Assembly: GCA_032250805.1 (NCBI GenBank)
Contig: JAVVEM010000036.1
Location: forward strand, 1 to 36,375
Length of the DNA stretch: 36,375 nucleotides
Direction: 5' to 3'
Source of the DNA: B18-G4 sp032250805
GTDB taxonomy: Bacteria > Bacteroidota > Bacteroidia > Bacteroidales > B18-G4
Positions within the stretch are counted from its first letter, which is position 1, and each line of letters starts with the position of its first letter. The translations under genes were made by a program, and so were the position numbers. Under the pieces are notes generated by a model. That model saw only the letters and a list, made by a program, of their open reading frames with translations. It was not told the DNA's origin and made no database searches. Shown here piece by piece: positions 15,644-24,147 of the stretch.

Positions 15644-15732
15644 GGAGAAATGCCGGAGTGGTCGAACGGGGCTGTCTCGAAAACAGTTGTCCTGCTATCG
15701 CGGGACCGGGGGTTCGAATCCCTCTTTCTCCG
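15644..15732 (+). tRNA. tRNA-Ser (anticodon CGA)
   Basis: 89 nt with the long variable arm of a class II tRNA. The acceptor stem is GGAGAAA/TTTCTCC. The anticodon arm is GCTGT-CTCGAAA-ACAGT with anticodon CGA. The variable arm is GTCCTGC-TATC-GCGGGAC. The T-arm contains GGTTCGAAT. Discriminator base is G and CCA is not encoded. The 3' end is the likely attachment site of the adjacent prophage, whose integrase begins 124 bp downstream. Confidence 0.95.
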
Positions 15733-15754
15733 CTAAAGTCTCAATAAAACACAC

Positions 15755-15797
15755 TGACCCAGCAGATTAAAGCGATTCGAAGCAAACTGCTGGGTCA
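15755..15797 (+). terminator. Hairpin after tRNA-Ser
   Basis: TGACCCAGCAG (15755-15765) and CTGCTGGGTCA (15787-15797) are a perfect 11-bp inverted repeat with a 21-nt loop, followed by ATTTTGGG. It could terminate the tRNA-Ser transcript. Because it lies between tRNA and integrase, it could also be a recombinase arm site. Confidence 0.5.
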
Positions 15798-15809
15798 ATT
15801 TTGGGACAG

Positions 15810-15855
15810 AATTCTATCGAGATAGCATGTTCCTGTTAAACAGGCAGATAGAATT
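15810..15855 (+). promoter_or_regulatory. Leader inverted repeats abutting the integrase start
   Basis: AATTCTATC (15810-15818) and GATAGAATT (15847-15855) form a perfect 9-bp inverted repeat whose right arm touches the integrase ATG. Inside lies a second palindrome, CCTGTT-A-AACAGG (15832-15844). Folded in RNA it would sequester the translation start; as DNA it resembles an operator or excisionase site. Confidence 0.5.
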
Positions 15856-17007
15856 ATGAACAGAAATTATTCCTTACGGGATGTGGTCGACTACATTCCT
15901 GCTTCCCTCCAAGAAGAGAAAGAATGGAGAATTGTCTATTACGCAAAAGATCCTCAAACGGGGAAACTCCGGCGCAAGCGTATCCGTGTTGGTAAGATTA
16001 AAAGCGTAAAGGAGCGCCGATTGTGGGCAAAGAAGATGATATATAATATCAACTGCAAGCTGCATGAAGGCTGGAATCCTTTCATTGAATCGGAAAACTC
16101 CCGTCAGTATCACTGCATCAAAGAGGTGCTTGAGGCTTTCCTGCGTGACAAACGCGGATTGCGTGATGATACCCTGCGCACATACTTTAACGAGGTTAGC
16201 TTTTTACAAAAGTTCATCAATAAAAAGTATGATGAAAACATGTACGCTGTTTCCTTTGATCAGCAGATGGCCGTGATCTATATGGAAACCACATGGGCGA
16301 CCAGGGAGATCGGCGCAGTGCGCTATAACAATATCCTAGCCGTGTGCCGGGTGATCTTTAACTGGATGGTGGAAAAGGAATACATCAAGCAAAACCCGTT
16401 TGATAAGATCAAAAAGAAAAAGACCGGCTCCAAGACACGTGTAATGGATATTGACAAGGCAGATCGTGAAAAGATCAGGGATTACCTGCAAAAACAGAAC
16501 CGTCCATATTATGCTATCATGATGTTTGCTTTCCATAGCCTGCTTAGGCCTAAGGAAATCTCCTATATCAAGATTGGTGATATTGATTTGGAAAAACAGG
16601 TGGTAGTTGTAAGGGGATCGGTAGCCAAGAACCACAACACCCGGTATGCACCTATACCGGATGTCATGGTTGATCTTGTCAGGGAACTGATTGAAGAAGT
16701 AACCCCCCAGCGCAAAAACTGGTATTTGTTTTCAGCATACGGCTTCAGGCCGGGACCCGTGCGCAGGGATTCAAGGGAGATTGCACGGTATTGGTCTGTT
16801 TTGAGAAAGAACCTGCGATTAAAAAAGGAAATTCAGTTTTATTCATTAAGGGACTCGGGCATCATCCAGATGATCCGCGACGGAAGATCACCAAAAGAAG
16901 TGATGGAAGCAGCTGATCACTCGTCCATAGAGGTAACAAACAAATATGTCAAGGTTGCACGCAAGGAGTCTAATGGCAATATCTTAAAAAAGAGTACCGC
17001 CTTTTAA
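15856..17007 (+). CDS. Prophage tyrosine recombinase (integrase)
   Basis: 383 residues. An N-terminal arm-binding region (about 1-85) and a SAM-like core-binding domain (about 88-185) precede the catalytic domain (about 195-370). Catalytic residues visible are Arg231 (LLRPKEIS), Lys258 (SVAKNHNTRYAPIP), Arg332 in YSLRDSG, His355 (ADHSS) and nucleophile Tyr364 (TNKYVKV). The usual His of the HxxR box is Tyr329, a substitution found in some active family members. It would integrate and excise the prophage at the 3' end of tRNA-Ser(CGA). It is transcribed away from the tRNA and converges on the late operon, overlapping the small holin-like gene by 4 bp. No excisionase gene is recognisable beside it. 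Confidence 0.9.
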   Translation: MNRNYSLRDVVDYIPASLQEEKEWRIVYYAKDPQTGKLRRKRIRVGKIKSVKERRLWAKKMIYNINCKLHEGWNPFIESENSRQYHCIKEVLEAFLRDKRGLRDDTLRTYFNEVSFLQKFINKKYDENMYAVSFDQQMAVIYMETTWATREIGAVRYNNILAVCRVIFNWMVEKEYIKQNPFDKIKKKKTGSKTRVMDIDKADREKIRDYLQKQNRPYYAIMMFAFHSLLRPKEISYIKIGDIDLEKQVVVVRGSVAKNHNTRYAPIPDVMVDLVRELIEEVTPQRKNWYLFSAYGFRPGPVRRDSREIARYWSVLRKNLRLKKEIQFYSLRDSGIIQMIRDGRSPKEVMEAADHSSIEVTNKYVKVARKESNGNILKKSTAF

Positions 17008-17225
17008 GTGATACCCTTTTTTGATTCTGCAAACTTCTGAATGGTCTTGGGAGCAACAGCGGCTATCAGATAGAGGGAAAGAAGCTCTATGCTGATGTTG
17101 TCATGAACGATCTGTAGGTGTGTGATGTAAAAGGTATATAGCAGGGTGATCAGCCCCTGCAACCTTGCCCAGGATTGCACCCCAGGTGACTCTTCCCAAA
17201 AATAGATTGTAGTTCGCGTGGACAA
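17004..17225 (-). CDS. Small two-helix membrane protein, holin candidate
   Basis: 73 residues beginning at TTG 17225, six bases after the stop of the preceding phage gene, so it is placed as the last gene of the late operon. A polar N-terminus (IYFWEESPGVQSWARL) is followed by two hydrophobic segments (about residues 23-41 and 45-60: LLYTFYITHLQIV, ELLSLYLIAAVA) and a short charged tail (QKFAESKKG). This size and topology fit a class II holin, but no sequence motif proves it. Its 3' end overlaps the integrase stop by 4 bp. The start codon is inferred from operon spacing. Confidence 0.55.
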   Translation of the reverse strand: MSTRTTIYFWEESPGVQSWARLQGLITLLYTFYITHLQIVHDNISIELLSLYLIAAVAPKTIQKFAESKKGIT

Positions 17226-17231
17226 AATATA

Positions 17232-17828
17232 CTATGGCTTTGTAGTTGAAACCACCATTCCATCACCGGTAGAGTTGGGGTAGATATAGCATTTATCACC
17301 CCGATCATTATAAAGGACCCAACCGGATATACTCTCGGAAGAAAATGATTCAATAAGTGGAACTGCAGAGCCGCATCTGATAGCCAGAAGTGACCGGATA
17401 GTATTGGTGTCTGCTTTTAGATGTTTTACATTCTTTAATTTCAACTCAGGTGTATATATCAATTTAGCAATTGTGAATCCAGAGGCAAGGTCCAGTGGTG
17501 GAATAGGAACAAAATCAATGAAAGTGCTACCCGCAATCTCATTAACCATGGATACTTTGTAGGCAATATCATTACATGAAGCATCCTTGATCATGAAGAG
17601 ATCTCCAATGGTTAATTGATTTTGAATCTGCTGATCGATGACCTTTACTGCCTGGCCTGAGATTTGGCAATTTGTGTACTGAATCCCAATGATCGTATCA
17701 GAGGTGCCTTTGATAAGGGGAGTAACTACTTTCTTGGTAGCGGTAACTTTTCCGAATTTTTTGTTCACCTGGGCGCTGACCGGAACGACGATCACGAGCG
17801 ATAGAAATAAAAAAATTATTTTTTTCAT
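17232..17828 (-). CDS. Phage-encoded secreted protein of unknown function
   Basis: 198 residues from ATG 17828, chosen because MKKIIFLFLSLVIVVPVSAQ is a clean signal peptide with a VSA-Q cleavage site; 20 further in-frame codons lie upstream. The mature part has four cysteines (YTNCQ, DASCND, AIRCGS, DKCYIY) and beta-rich character (GWVLYNDRGDKCYIYPNST). I do not recognise the family. It follows the tape measure gene after 77 bp, the largest gap in the late operon. An exported product is unusual for a structural tail protein, so a lysogeny-expressed cargo (moron) or host-surface factor is possible. Confidence 0.65.
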   Translation of the reverse strand: MKKIIFLFLSLVIVVPVSAQVNKKFGKVTATKKVVTPLIKGTSDTIIGIQYTNCQISGQAVKVIDQQIQNQLTIGDLFMIKDASCNDIAYKVSMVNEIAGSTFIDFVPIPPLDLASGFTIAKLIYTPELKLKNVKHLKADTNTIRSLLAIRCGSAVPLIESFSSESISGWVLYNDRGDKCYIYPNSTGDGMVVSTTKP

Positions 17829-17905
17829 AATGGAATGGATTAAATGAATAATTGATAGGCTTGCGAAAGTAGAAGCTGGTAAAAGCAAAAAAAAGGACAG
17901 TAGTA

Positions 17906-19084
17906 CTAGGAGGAAGTCCTGGACAACGTTTGTATGTCTGAGAGCTCCTGCTCATATTCTTTCATATGATCATAGGAGATCGTAGAGCGGCGATTATTGG
18001 GATCGCTAAGAAATTCATTCATACGGGTATTGTTTTCATTCATCATCAGCATTTGCCTGTGGATGCCTAAGAGCAAGTCTGAGTCGGGATTTGAATAGTA
18101 TGAAGATCCACCGGCAGAGCTGAATTGAGGCCTGCGGGTAGATGTGATCGCCTGAATGTCAGGCTGCACAGGTGCTGAGAACCGAACGCTGTTGGTACGG
18201 CCCCTTTGATAATCTTCCAGTTGCTGAATGATCGGACCGGTCTGAGGATCTTCAACCAGTTCGCCCGAGGCCACCCATTCTTTTTTGTTTCCATCTCCGA
18301 CCAACACCTGAGTAGGTCTGTCCGGGGTATATCCACCAAAGCGGAAAGCCGGTGGTGGTTCATTGGAGATAGCAGCTATCTGAACGCCACCAAGTACTGC
18401 CGTTAGGGCAGCAAGGATATATGAGTAAGGCGGTGGCATGGTTCCCAGTGCCTGGGTTACCCCGGCAGCGGTATTGATAATAGCAGAATAAAGCCTGAGT
18501 TCCTTATCACGCTTCCATTGTTTTATGGCCAGCTCTTTCTTACGTTTATCCACCTGATCATCCAGGGATGCTACTTGACGATCATAGTGCTCCTGGGAAA
18601 TCAGGCCGGATTCCAGTTGCTGTTCCAACAGCTCTTTTCTGCGCTCCATGTTATTTTCATACAGGCGCATGGAGTAATCTTCCTGGGCGGCCTTTTGAGC
18701 ATTAACCGCAGACCAGATCTCACCGAACTGCTGAGCTACGGCAATAGCGGCCTGAACATGGGTAAGTAGATCTTCCCAATCCGATTCTGACATGCCGAAA
18801 ATATCAAGCTTCTGGCCGTCTTCATCAGCAAAAGATTCATTTTTGATATCGGCCAGCTCCTGGTTCATCACCTGGTATAACTCGGTAGTTTCCAAACCAT
18901 GTTTCTCGGCCAGGGCAATAAGGTCTTCATACTTTTTCGTGGTTTCATAAACGGCCGTCTCACGATCAGATCTTAGAATAGCATCAATCTGCTGTTGAGC
19001 TTTCTGCTTTTCTGAGGCGGTTTTATCCTCCCACTTCTTAATGATGGCGCTAATCTCCTGCTCGCGAAGATCCGTAAGGGCCAT
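17906..19084 (-). CDS. Tape measure protein, C-terminal part (after frameshift)
   Basis: 392 residues if counted from ATG 19084, but the frame is open upstream to about 19160 and reads EIQQVQYKYDDLLAKAEKYG before that ATG. It is therefore probably the continuation of the upstream gene, not a separate protein. The first half is coiled coil, including two copies of a motif like KYDDLLAKAEKYGL / KYEDLIALAEKHGL. The second half is a hydrophobic Ala/Gly-rich region (YSAIINTAAGVTQALGTMPP, AALTAVLGGVQIAAISN) followed by FRFGGYTPDRPTQVLVGDG, typical of the C-terminal end of tape measure proteins in Bacteroidota prophages. It completes the tape measure that sets tail length. Confidence 0.75.
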   Translation of the reverse strand: MALTDLREQEISAIIKKWEDKTASEKQKAQQQIDAILRSDRETAVYETTKKYEDLIALAEKHGLETTELYQVMNQELADIKNESFADEDGQKLDIFGMSESDWEDLLTHVQAAIAVAQQFGEIWSAVNAQKAAQEDYSMRLYENNMERRKELLEQQLESGLISQEHYDRQVASLDDQVDKRKKELAIKQWKRDKELRLYSAIINTAAGVTQALGTMPPPYSYILAALTAVLGGVQIAAISNEPPPAFRFGGYTPDRPTQVLVGDGNKKEWVASGELVEDPQTGPIIQQLEDYQRGRTNSVRFSAPVQPDIQAITSTRRPQFSSAGGSSYYSNPDSDLLLGIHRQMLMMNENNTRMNEFLSDPNNRRSTISYDHMKEYEQELSDIQTLSRTSS

Positions 19085-21516
19085 TACATCAAGGCCATAT
19101 TTTTCAGCTTTGGCAAGCAGATCATCGTATTTATATTGAACCTGCTGGATCTCTTTTCCTGCCCTGATAACTCATTCAATCCGATTGCTCTGCGAAGCTG
19201 AGTGACAGCTTGCCATAGCTGCTGCTCAATACGCAGCTTTTCATCGGCCAATCTCTGGGCCAGGGCGGCTTCATCCTTGGTACTGTAATCACCACCAAAG
19301 GACTGCTTCTGTTTTTCAGCATCGGCAAGCTTTTGTTGAATGCGCAGGAAATCTTCTGATCCTTTGGCGGCATTTCTCAGGGCCAATTGATAAAGGCTGA
19401 TTTTTTCTTCCAGGTTTACCAGGGTTTGTGTCCCGATCTCATCGGCATTGGCTTCAGCATTTAAAATATCCCAAAGCGCAGAACCTGAGTCTTTGATCTG
19501 AGAGATCTTGGACTGCATATCTTCAATAAACTGATCGATCTCCTGGGTGGCCTCATCCCGATCTTTTTCTACTGCTTCCCACAGCAGATCCCCCCACACT
19601 TGGTTACCGGCATTCTCGCCCTGGGTTAGCTCTACCCACCAGCTTTTCCCCGCAGCAACAAACTCATCCCAAAGGGAAGGATCAATAGATTTGCGGATCT
19701 CATTTCTTCTGACTTTTGCCAAAACAAGTTCAGCCTCGGCAAGCTTTAAGGTTTTATCAATTTTGGTTTGCAGATCAGCCTTTTCCTGAATGCTGAGTGA
19801 ATTTAATTTACCTATCTCAGTATTGATACTTTCATACGAGGTCTGAAGGATATCAGAATACATTTTAAGCTCTTTCACCAGTGCGGCCTTTTCACGCTCA
19901 AGGGCAAGGGTCTTTGCACTATATCTGTTATATAAACGAAATGCAGTGATAAGTGCGGTTATACCTATGATCACCAATCCCAATGGATTGGCTTTCATGG
20001 TAGAGTTAAGAGCTTTCTGAGCCACTATGGCCCTGCCCTGGGCAAGGGTCATCTTACCGGTCATGGCAATAGAAAGCCTGGCCGCAATAGCCCGAGCATT
20101 TGTAAGAACGAGTCCTTTACTGCCTAAGACAAAACGCACTTTTTCTGCTGCAATCAGTCGGTAATACTGGGCAGTATCTTTTATGGATAGTGCTATTGAG
20201 GTTATGCGTGCTGCATTATAAGCCAAAATTGCACCGGTCAGGGCAAGCAAAACGGTTTTGTTCTCCTTGATGATTTTAGGCAGTGCCATGGATACTTTCA
20301 TCAATGTCCCAAATCCCAGGTAGGCTTTGGTCATGGCAGGGGAAAGCCTTTCTCCAAGCTCAATGGCCAGCAAGGTGATCTTGTTTTTGGCCTGGGCCAG
20401 TTTGGTTGCCCTGTTATCGGTATTTTTAGCTGCCTGTTCAAGTGCGATCTGGGAACCGGTAACAAGATCAACATATTCATTGTACTTGCCTTGTGCCTGG
20501 ACCATCACTTCCACCATCTTGGCATGTCTTTCGCCAAAAATATCAACGGCCTTTTCTCCTTTAGAAAAGCGAACACGAAGCTCATCCAGTGCCAGGTTTA
20601 TGTCGAATACCCCGTTTACATACCCAATATTATTGGATCTCATTTTCAACAGGACCTTATCCAGAGAATTACCGGCCTGAGTGGCTTGGGCATATTTCGG
20701 GGCCACCGCCTCGATCATGGCAATGCCCTGTTCAACGCTCATATTCATCAGGGCCATCGTAGTACCGGACTTTTCAACGGCAGTACTCAAGTAGTCAATA
20801 TTGGCGGCACCTATTTTAGATCCTGCGGCAATGGTATTGATTACTTCACGTGAGTCGGTAGCCTGAAGATTGAACTGGTTTAATGTAGTGGCCAGGGCTT
20901 GCACCGAAGGATCTAGCTTGCCTTTGGCAGCCTCACTCAGGATAATGGCATTCATGGTCACCTCATGCAGTGCCTGTTTGTTTTTAAGCAGCTCCGGACG
21001 CTTGGATCCCATCTGCGTATACGCATCCACGATATCGGAGGCGGATTGTTTGATGCGAATACCGCTTTCAACAATGGCTACAGAGGTTTCTTTAGCTTTT
21101 TGGGCCAGCCACTCAAGCTCATCCCCTTCCAAACCGGTCAGGGCAGAAAGGTTATCAACCCTTTCTTCAAACATATTGGCAGCATCGGCGGCCCGGCGAA
21201 AGGCCATCACCAGACCGGTCAACGTGGCAATACCGGCCGAGATCATCATAAAATATTTATTGAAACCGTTAGCCGCTTTTTGCAAAGATCCCCATGCACC
21301 GGCGGTCTTATTAATAGACTGATAATGCTGGTTCATCAGCGCTTTGAGCTTGCTGATCTTCTTGGCGTGCGCCTGGTACTCTTTAGTACCTCTGGTCATA
21401 TTGCGTTGTTCGGCTACAAGCTTTTTGTATTCGGCCTGGATACCTTTAATGCTGTTTTTGACCTCCTTGCCGTTGATATAGAGATTTACCCTTCTGTTTT
21501 CGGTTTTGTTGCCCAT
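19084..21516 (-). CDS. Phage tail tape measure protein, N-terminal part
   Basis: 810 residues as read. The N-terminus is coiled coil (NINGKEV-type start, AEYKKLVAEQRNMTRGTKEY). About residues 110-330 match the TP901-type tape measure core (RRAADAANMFEERVDNLSAL, AAKGKLDPSVQALATTLNQF, GSKIGAANIDYLSTAVEKSG). Hydrophobic helices follow (LLALTGAILAYNA, PLGLVIIGITALITAF), then a long coiled coil. The last about 20 residues (after LSGQEK) lose coiled-coil character because the frame shifts at the TTTT run 19154-19157 (AAAA on the coding strand). A -1 shift there restores EKEIQQVQYKYDDLLAKAEK and joins it to the next frame, for a total of about 1,200 residues. Confidence 0.85.
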   Translation of the reverse strand: MGNKTENRRVNLYINGKEVKNSIKGIQAEYKKLVAEQRNMTRGTKEYQAHAKKISKLKALMNQHYQSINKTAGAWGSLQKAANGFNKYFMMISAGIATLTGLVMAFRRAADAANMFEERVDNLSALTGLEGDELEWLAQKAKETSVAIVESGIRIKQSASDIVDAYTQMGSKRPELLKNKQALHEVTMNAIILSEAAKGKLDPSVQALATTLNQFNLQATDSREVINTIAAGSKIGAANIDYLSTAVEKSGTTMALMNMSVEQGIAMIEAVAPKYAQATQAGNSLDKVLLKMRSNNIGYVNGVFDINLALDELRVRFSKGEKAVDIFGERHAKMVEVMVQAQGKYNEYVDLVTGSQIALEQAAKNTDNRATKLAQAKNKITLLAIELGERLSPAMTKAYLGFGTLMKVSMALPKIIKENKTVLLALTGAILAYNAARITSIALSIKDTAQYYRLIAAEKVRFVLGSKGLVLTNARAIAARLSIAMTGKMTLAQGRAIVAQKALNSTMKANPLGLVIIGITALITAFRLYNRYSAKTLALEREKAALVKELKMYSDILQTSYESINTEIGKLNSLSIQEKADLQTKIDKTLKLAEAELVLAKVRRNEIRKSIDPSLWDEFVAAGKSWWVELTQGENAGNQVWGDLLWEAVEKDRDEATQEIDQFIEDMQSKISQIKDSGSALWDILNAEANADEIGTQTLVNLEEKISLYQLALRNAAKGSEDFLRIQQKLADAEKQKQSFGGDYSTKDEAALAQRLADEKLRIEQQLWQAVTQLRRAIGLNELSGQEKRSSRFNINTMICLPKLKNMALM

Positions 21517-21520
21517 TGAA

Positions 21521-21952
21521 TTAGATTTTTAAGCGTGTGGCATTCAAGGTGGCATCGGCATAATGCTTAACTACGATGTCGGCCAAGTGGTCCAGGTCAG
21601 CATCTATGACAGGGTTGAGCCATTGCAGCTGCTTTCTTTTATTCGATGCAGGGCGGGATCTACTCACCCCGTGATGTGCGTAGATCCCATGGATGGGGAA
21701 CTTATAGCTTATCAGATCTATTTCTCCGTAGTCTTTTCCGAAGCGGACAAAGAAAGATCGAGCTAATACACGCTCACTTGAGATCCTGTTCAAAAGTGAT
21801 TGCCTGGCCTTAGCCGACTGTATGCTTTTTAAAAGCTCGGTTTTACCCTTAACGCTCATGCGGGAGATGCGGCCAACGATGCGCCTGCGTGTAGCGTGGG
21901 ACTGGTTGATGATCTCTTGGTTATACTTTTCAATATTTACCTGGTGGTTCAT
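21521..21952 (-). CDS. Phage protein of unknown function upstream of the tape measure
   Basis: 143 residues from ATG 21952, which overlaps the previous stop as ATGA. It is basic and mostly helical at first (EKYNQEIINQSHATRRRIVG), then RISSERVLARSFFVRFGKDY and IHGIYAHHGVSRSR. By position, just before the tape measure, it could be a tail completion, chaperone or connector protein, but I recognise no family motif. The tape measure gene starts 4 bp downstream. Confidence 0.65.
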   Translation of the reverse strand: MNHQVNIEKYNQEIINQSHATRRRIVGRISRMSVKGKTELLKSIQSAKARQSLLNRISSERVLARSFFVRFGKDYGEIDLISYKFPIHGIYAHHGVSRSRPASNKRKQLQWLNPVIDADLDHLADIVVKHYADATLNATRLKI

Positions 21953-24147
21953 ATTTCTATCATCCCTTCCTTTATTAAGTTCCCCTGGCAAGATTGGATT
22001 CCATTCATGGAGAGCATGATGGAGAATTTTTTAGGGATATAGTCAATGTTATGAACATGGATTTTAGGCCTGGTTTTACCGGGGTTGGGTAAAAAGATCT
22101 GCATAATGGATTGTAGGGTTTGCTCATCAATATTGAAATCCATTTTGACTTCTATGGATTTATCCTGGAAGTCAAGCCAGCGTTGAAGAAATTTCTCCAT
22201 CAAGCCTTCGGCGCCTTCCAGGCGAAGGCTGATATTCCACTGCTGATCACCGAAGCGATCAAGGGTGAGTGGCGTGGCAAAAGGATAATCGTAGGTTTGA
22301 TTATCCAACCCGCGATAAAAAAGCAAATGCAGGCCGCAATTATTAACTCCGGTAGGAAAAAGCTGAGAAGAACATTTTATTTCACTGGAAGGGGTTAACT
22401 TATCAACGACAGAGTTATAATCCATCATCAGGGGTGAAAACCCGATGGAGATATCACTCTTGGAAGGTGACTTGATGAAAGGCTTGTAATAATATGAGTG
22501 AACAGCCCATTCACTTTTACCCTCTACACTGACATAAACACAAATGGCGTTGAGATTACGAACATAAGCATATACATTCAGATCAGTTGGAATGTATAAA
22601 TCCTGCCAGCAGTCAAATTCACCAATAAACTTATCAAGGTTAAATTCAGAGAAATATATTTCTTCCGGGTAATCAGAACCATCCCACTTAAATTGATAGC
22701 TATAACCTTTATTGTCTTTTAGAATGATTTCATGGGAATTATTGATCACCCTCTCTGACAGATCAATAGTATCAATGCTACAAATAAGATCATTGAGGAA
22801 GTTTATTTCTACAATAGATTTTTCATGATCAAACAATAGGTACAGTCCGAACGCCTTTGAGATGGCCGCAATAAGATCTCCAAAAGAAATATCGGGAAGG
22901 TGATCCGCATAGCGAAGGTTTTTTTTGAAGCTATTAAAGTTGCAGAAGCTTAAATTTTTGACATCCAAAAGAGCTTGTTTTATGGTAATAAGCGAAGGCT
23001 CCCATGTTGGCCCAGGCATTTCCAGATGCCTTGCTCCAAACAAGGCCGATATTTTATTGCCGATTTTGGAAGCCGGGATCCAAATACTTGAATTATTAAC
23101 AACAAAATCCGTATCGGCATTATATACAGGCGGATCAAGCAAGAGGCTTGCGATGGATTCACCTTCAGTAGTATCATATATAGAGATTGAAACTAGATGC
23201 TGATAATCATTCATGCCCTGATCAATACGATACTGGCCGCAGACGCTAAAATCATGAAAGCCCTCACGTTGTATGGTATATTCTTTTGCGGAGTTATCCC
23301 AGCAATCATCATCATCTTCATAGGGTGGGGTGTAATCATCCGGAAATGACAATCGCTGGGTGGAGAGGGAATTGTTTGATTGGTCCGTTTTATTATACGC
23401 CTTCACGGTGTATTTCTTCTGGCCAAAATCAAGTGGAACATTGTAAAAGATTACAAGTTGAGATAACTCAGGATGGGTAAGAAAATCGCCGGTTGTCTGG
23501 AAGCCAAGATGAGCAAAGCATTTTTTAACCACATACATCAAATAGATGCAAGGCAGGAGCGAGTTGTAATTATCGGGCGAAGTTTCAGAGATTATATTTT
23601 GGCGGATAAGATCATTTGACCTGAGCCAAAAATTAACATAATCCTGAAAGTCCTGATTATGCTCCTGGTCTTTCCCATACCAGCTGGGAACATAGATCAA
23701 AGGGAAATTAAAATTCACATCAGGATATGAATTATAGACATTCTCTTCAATATAGGCGGCTACCTGGGCCGTGGTGCTACCCAGGTTGACATCACTATCA
23801 TAGGAGAAGTCTTTCAGGGAAATATCTTTGGAGTCAACAGCAAACCCATTCATGATGATGGATCCGCGAAACGAATGTTTAGTAAGCTTGTTTAAGATTA
23901 GTTTCCCGGTGAAGTTGATCACCCCGGCAAAAGAAAACAAGCAATCATAAACGCGATATTTATTATTGACTACAATATGGTTGGCGTGTTGGAATATCTG
24001 TTCATTACCATATGAGGGAATGTCGAAAGGGTAGATCATTGAGGCATGGAGATATTCTGATTCAAATGCCGGATGGATCAGATCAAAACGAAGTGAGGTT
24101 TTAGGATCCAGAAAAACTTCTTGGTTGTTTACAATTATCCTGATCAT
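21949..24147 (-). CDS. Large phage tail protein, possibly baseplate/tail-tip hub
   Basis: 732 residues. The N-terminus (IRIIVNNQEVFLDP...HASMIYPFDIPSYGNEQIF) and a middle segment with an alternating hydrophobic helix and strand pattern (ISFGDLIAAISKAFGLYLLFDHEKSIVEINFL) recall tail-hub proteins that build a four-domain ring, but the match is only by general appearance. It is acidic and rich in Tyr, Asp and Asn, and contains no collagen-like or glycan-binding repeats. ATGA overlaps join it to the genes on both sides, so it is probably translated in step with the other tail proteins. It could instead be a tail fibre or receptor-binding protein. Confidence 0.55.
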   Translation of the reverse strand: MIRIIVNNQEVFLDPKTSLRFDLIHPAFESEYLHASMIYPFDIPSYGNEQIFQHANHIVVNNKYRVYDCLFSFAGVINFTGKLILNKLTKHSFRGSIIMNGFAVDSKDISLKDFSYDSDVNLGSTTAQVAAYIEENVYNSYPDVNFNFPLIYVPSWYGKDQEHNQDFQDYVNFWLRSNDLIRQNIISETSPDNYNSLLPCIYLMYVVKKCFAHLGFQTTGDFLTHPELSQLVIFYNVPLDFGQKKYTVKAYNKTDQSNNSLSTQRLSFPDDYTPPYEDDDDCWDNSAKEYTIQREGFHDFSVCGQYRIDQGMNDYQHLVSISIYDTTEGESIASLLLDPPVYNADTDFVVNNSSIWIPASKIGNKISALFGARHLEMPGPTWEPSLITIKQALLDVKNLSFCNFNSFKKNLRYADHLPDISFGDLIAAISKAFGLYLLFDHEKSIVEINFLNDLICSIDTIDLSERVINNSHEIILKDNKGYSYQFKWDGSDYPEEIYFSEFNLDKFIGEFDCWQDLYIPTDLNVYAYVRNLNAICVYVSVEGKSEWAVHSYYYKPFIKSPSKSDISIGFSPLMMDYNSVVDKLTPSSEIKCSSQLFPTGVNNCGLHLLFYRGLDNQTYDYPFATPLTLDRFGDQQWNISLRLEGAEGLMEKFLQRWLDFQDKSIEVKMDFNIDEQTLQSIMQIFLPNPGKTRPKIHVHNIDYIPKKFSIMLSMNGIQSCQGNLIKEGMIEI

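Noticed and set aside
20965..21519. A 184-codon open frame antisense to the tape measure gene
   Set aside because: It lies entirely within a confidently identified gene with no independent start context or motif.
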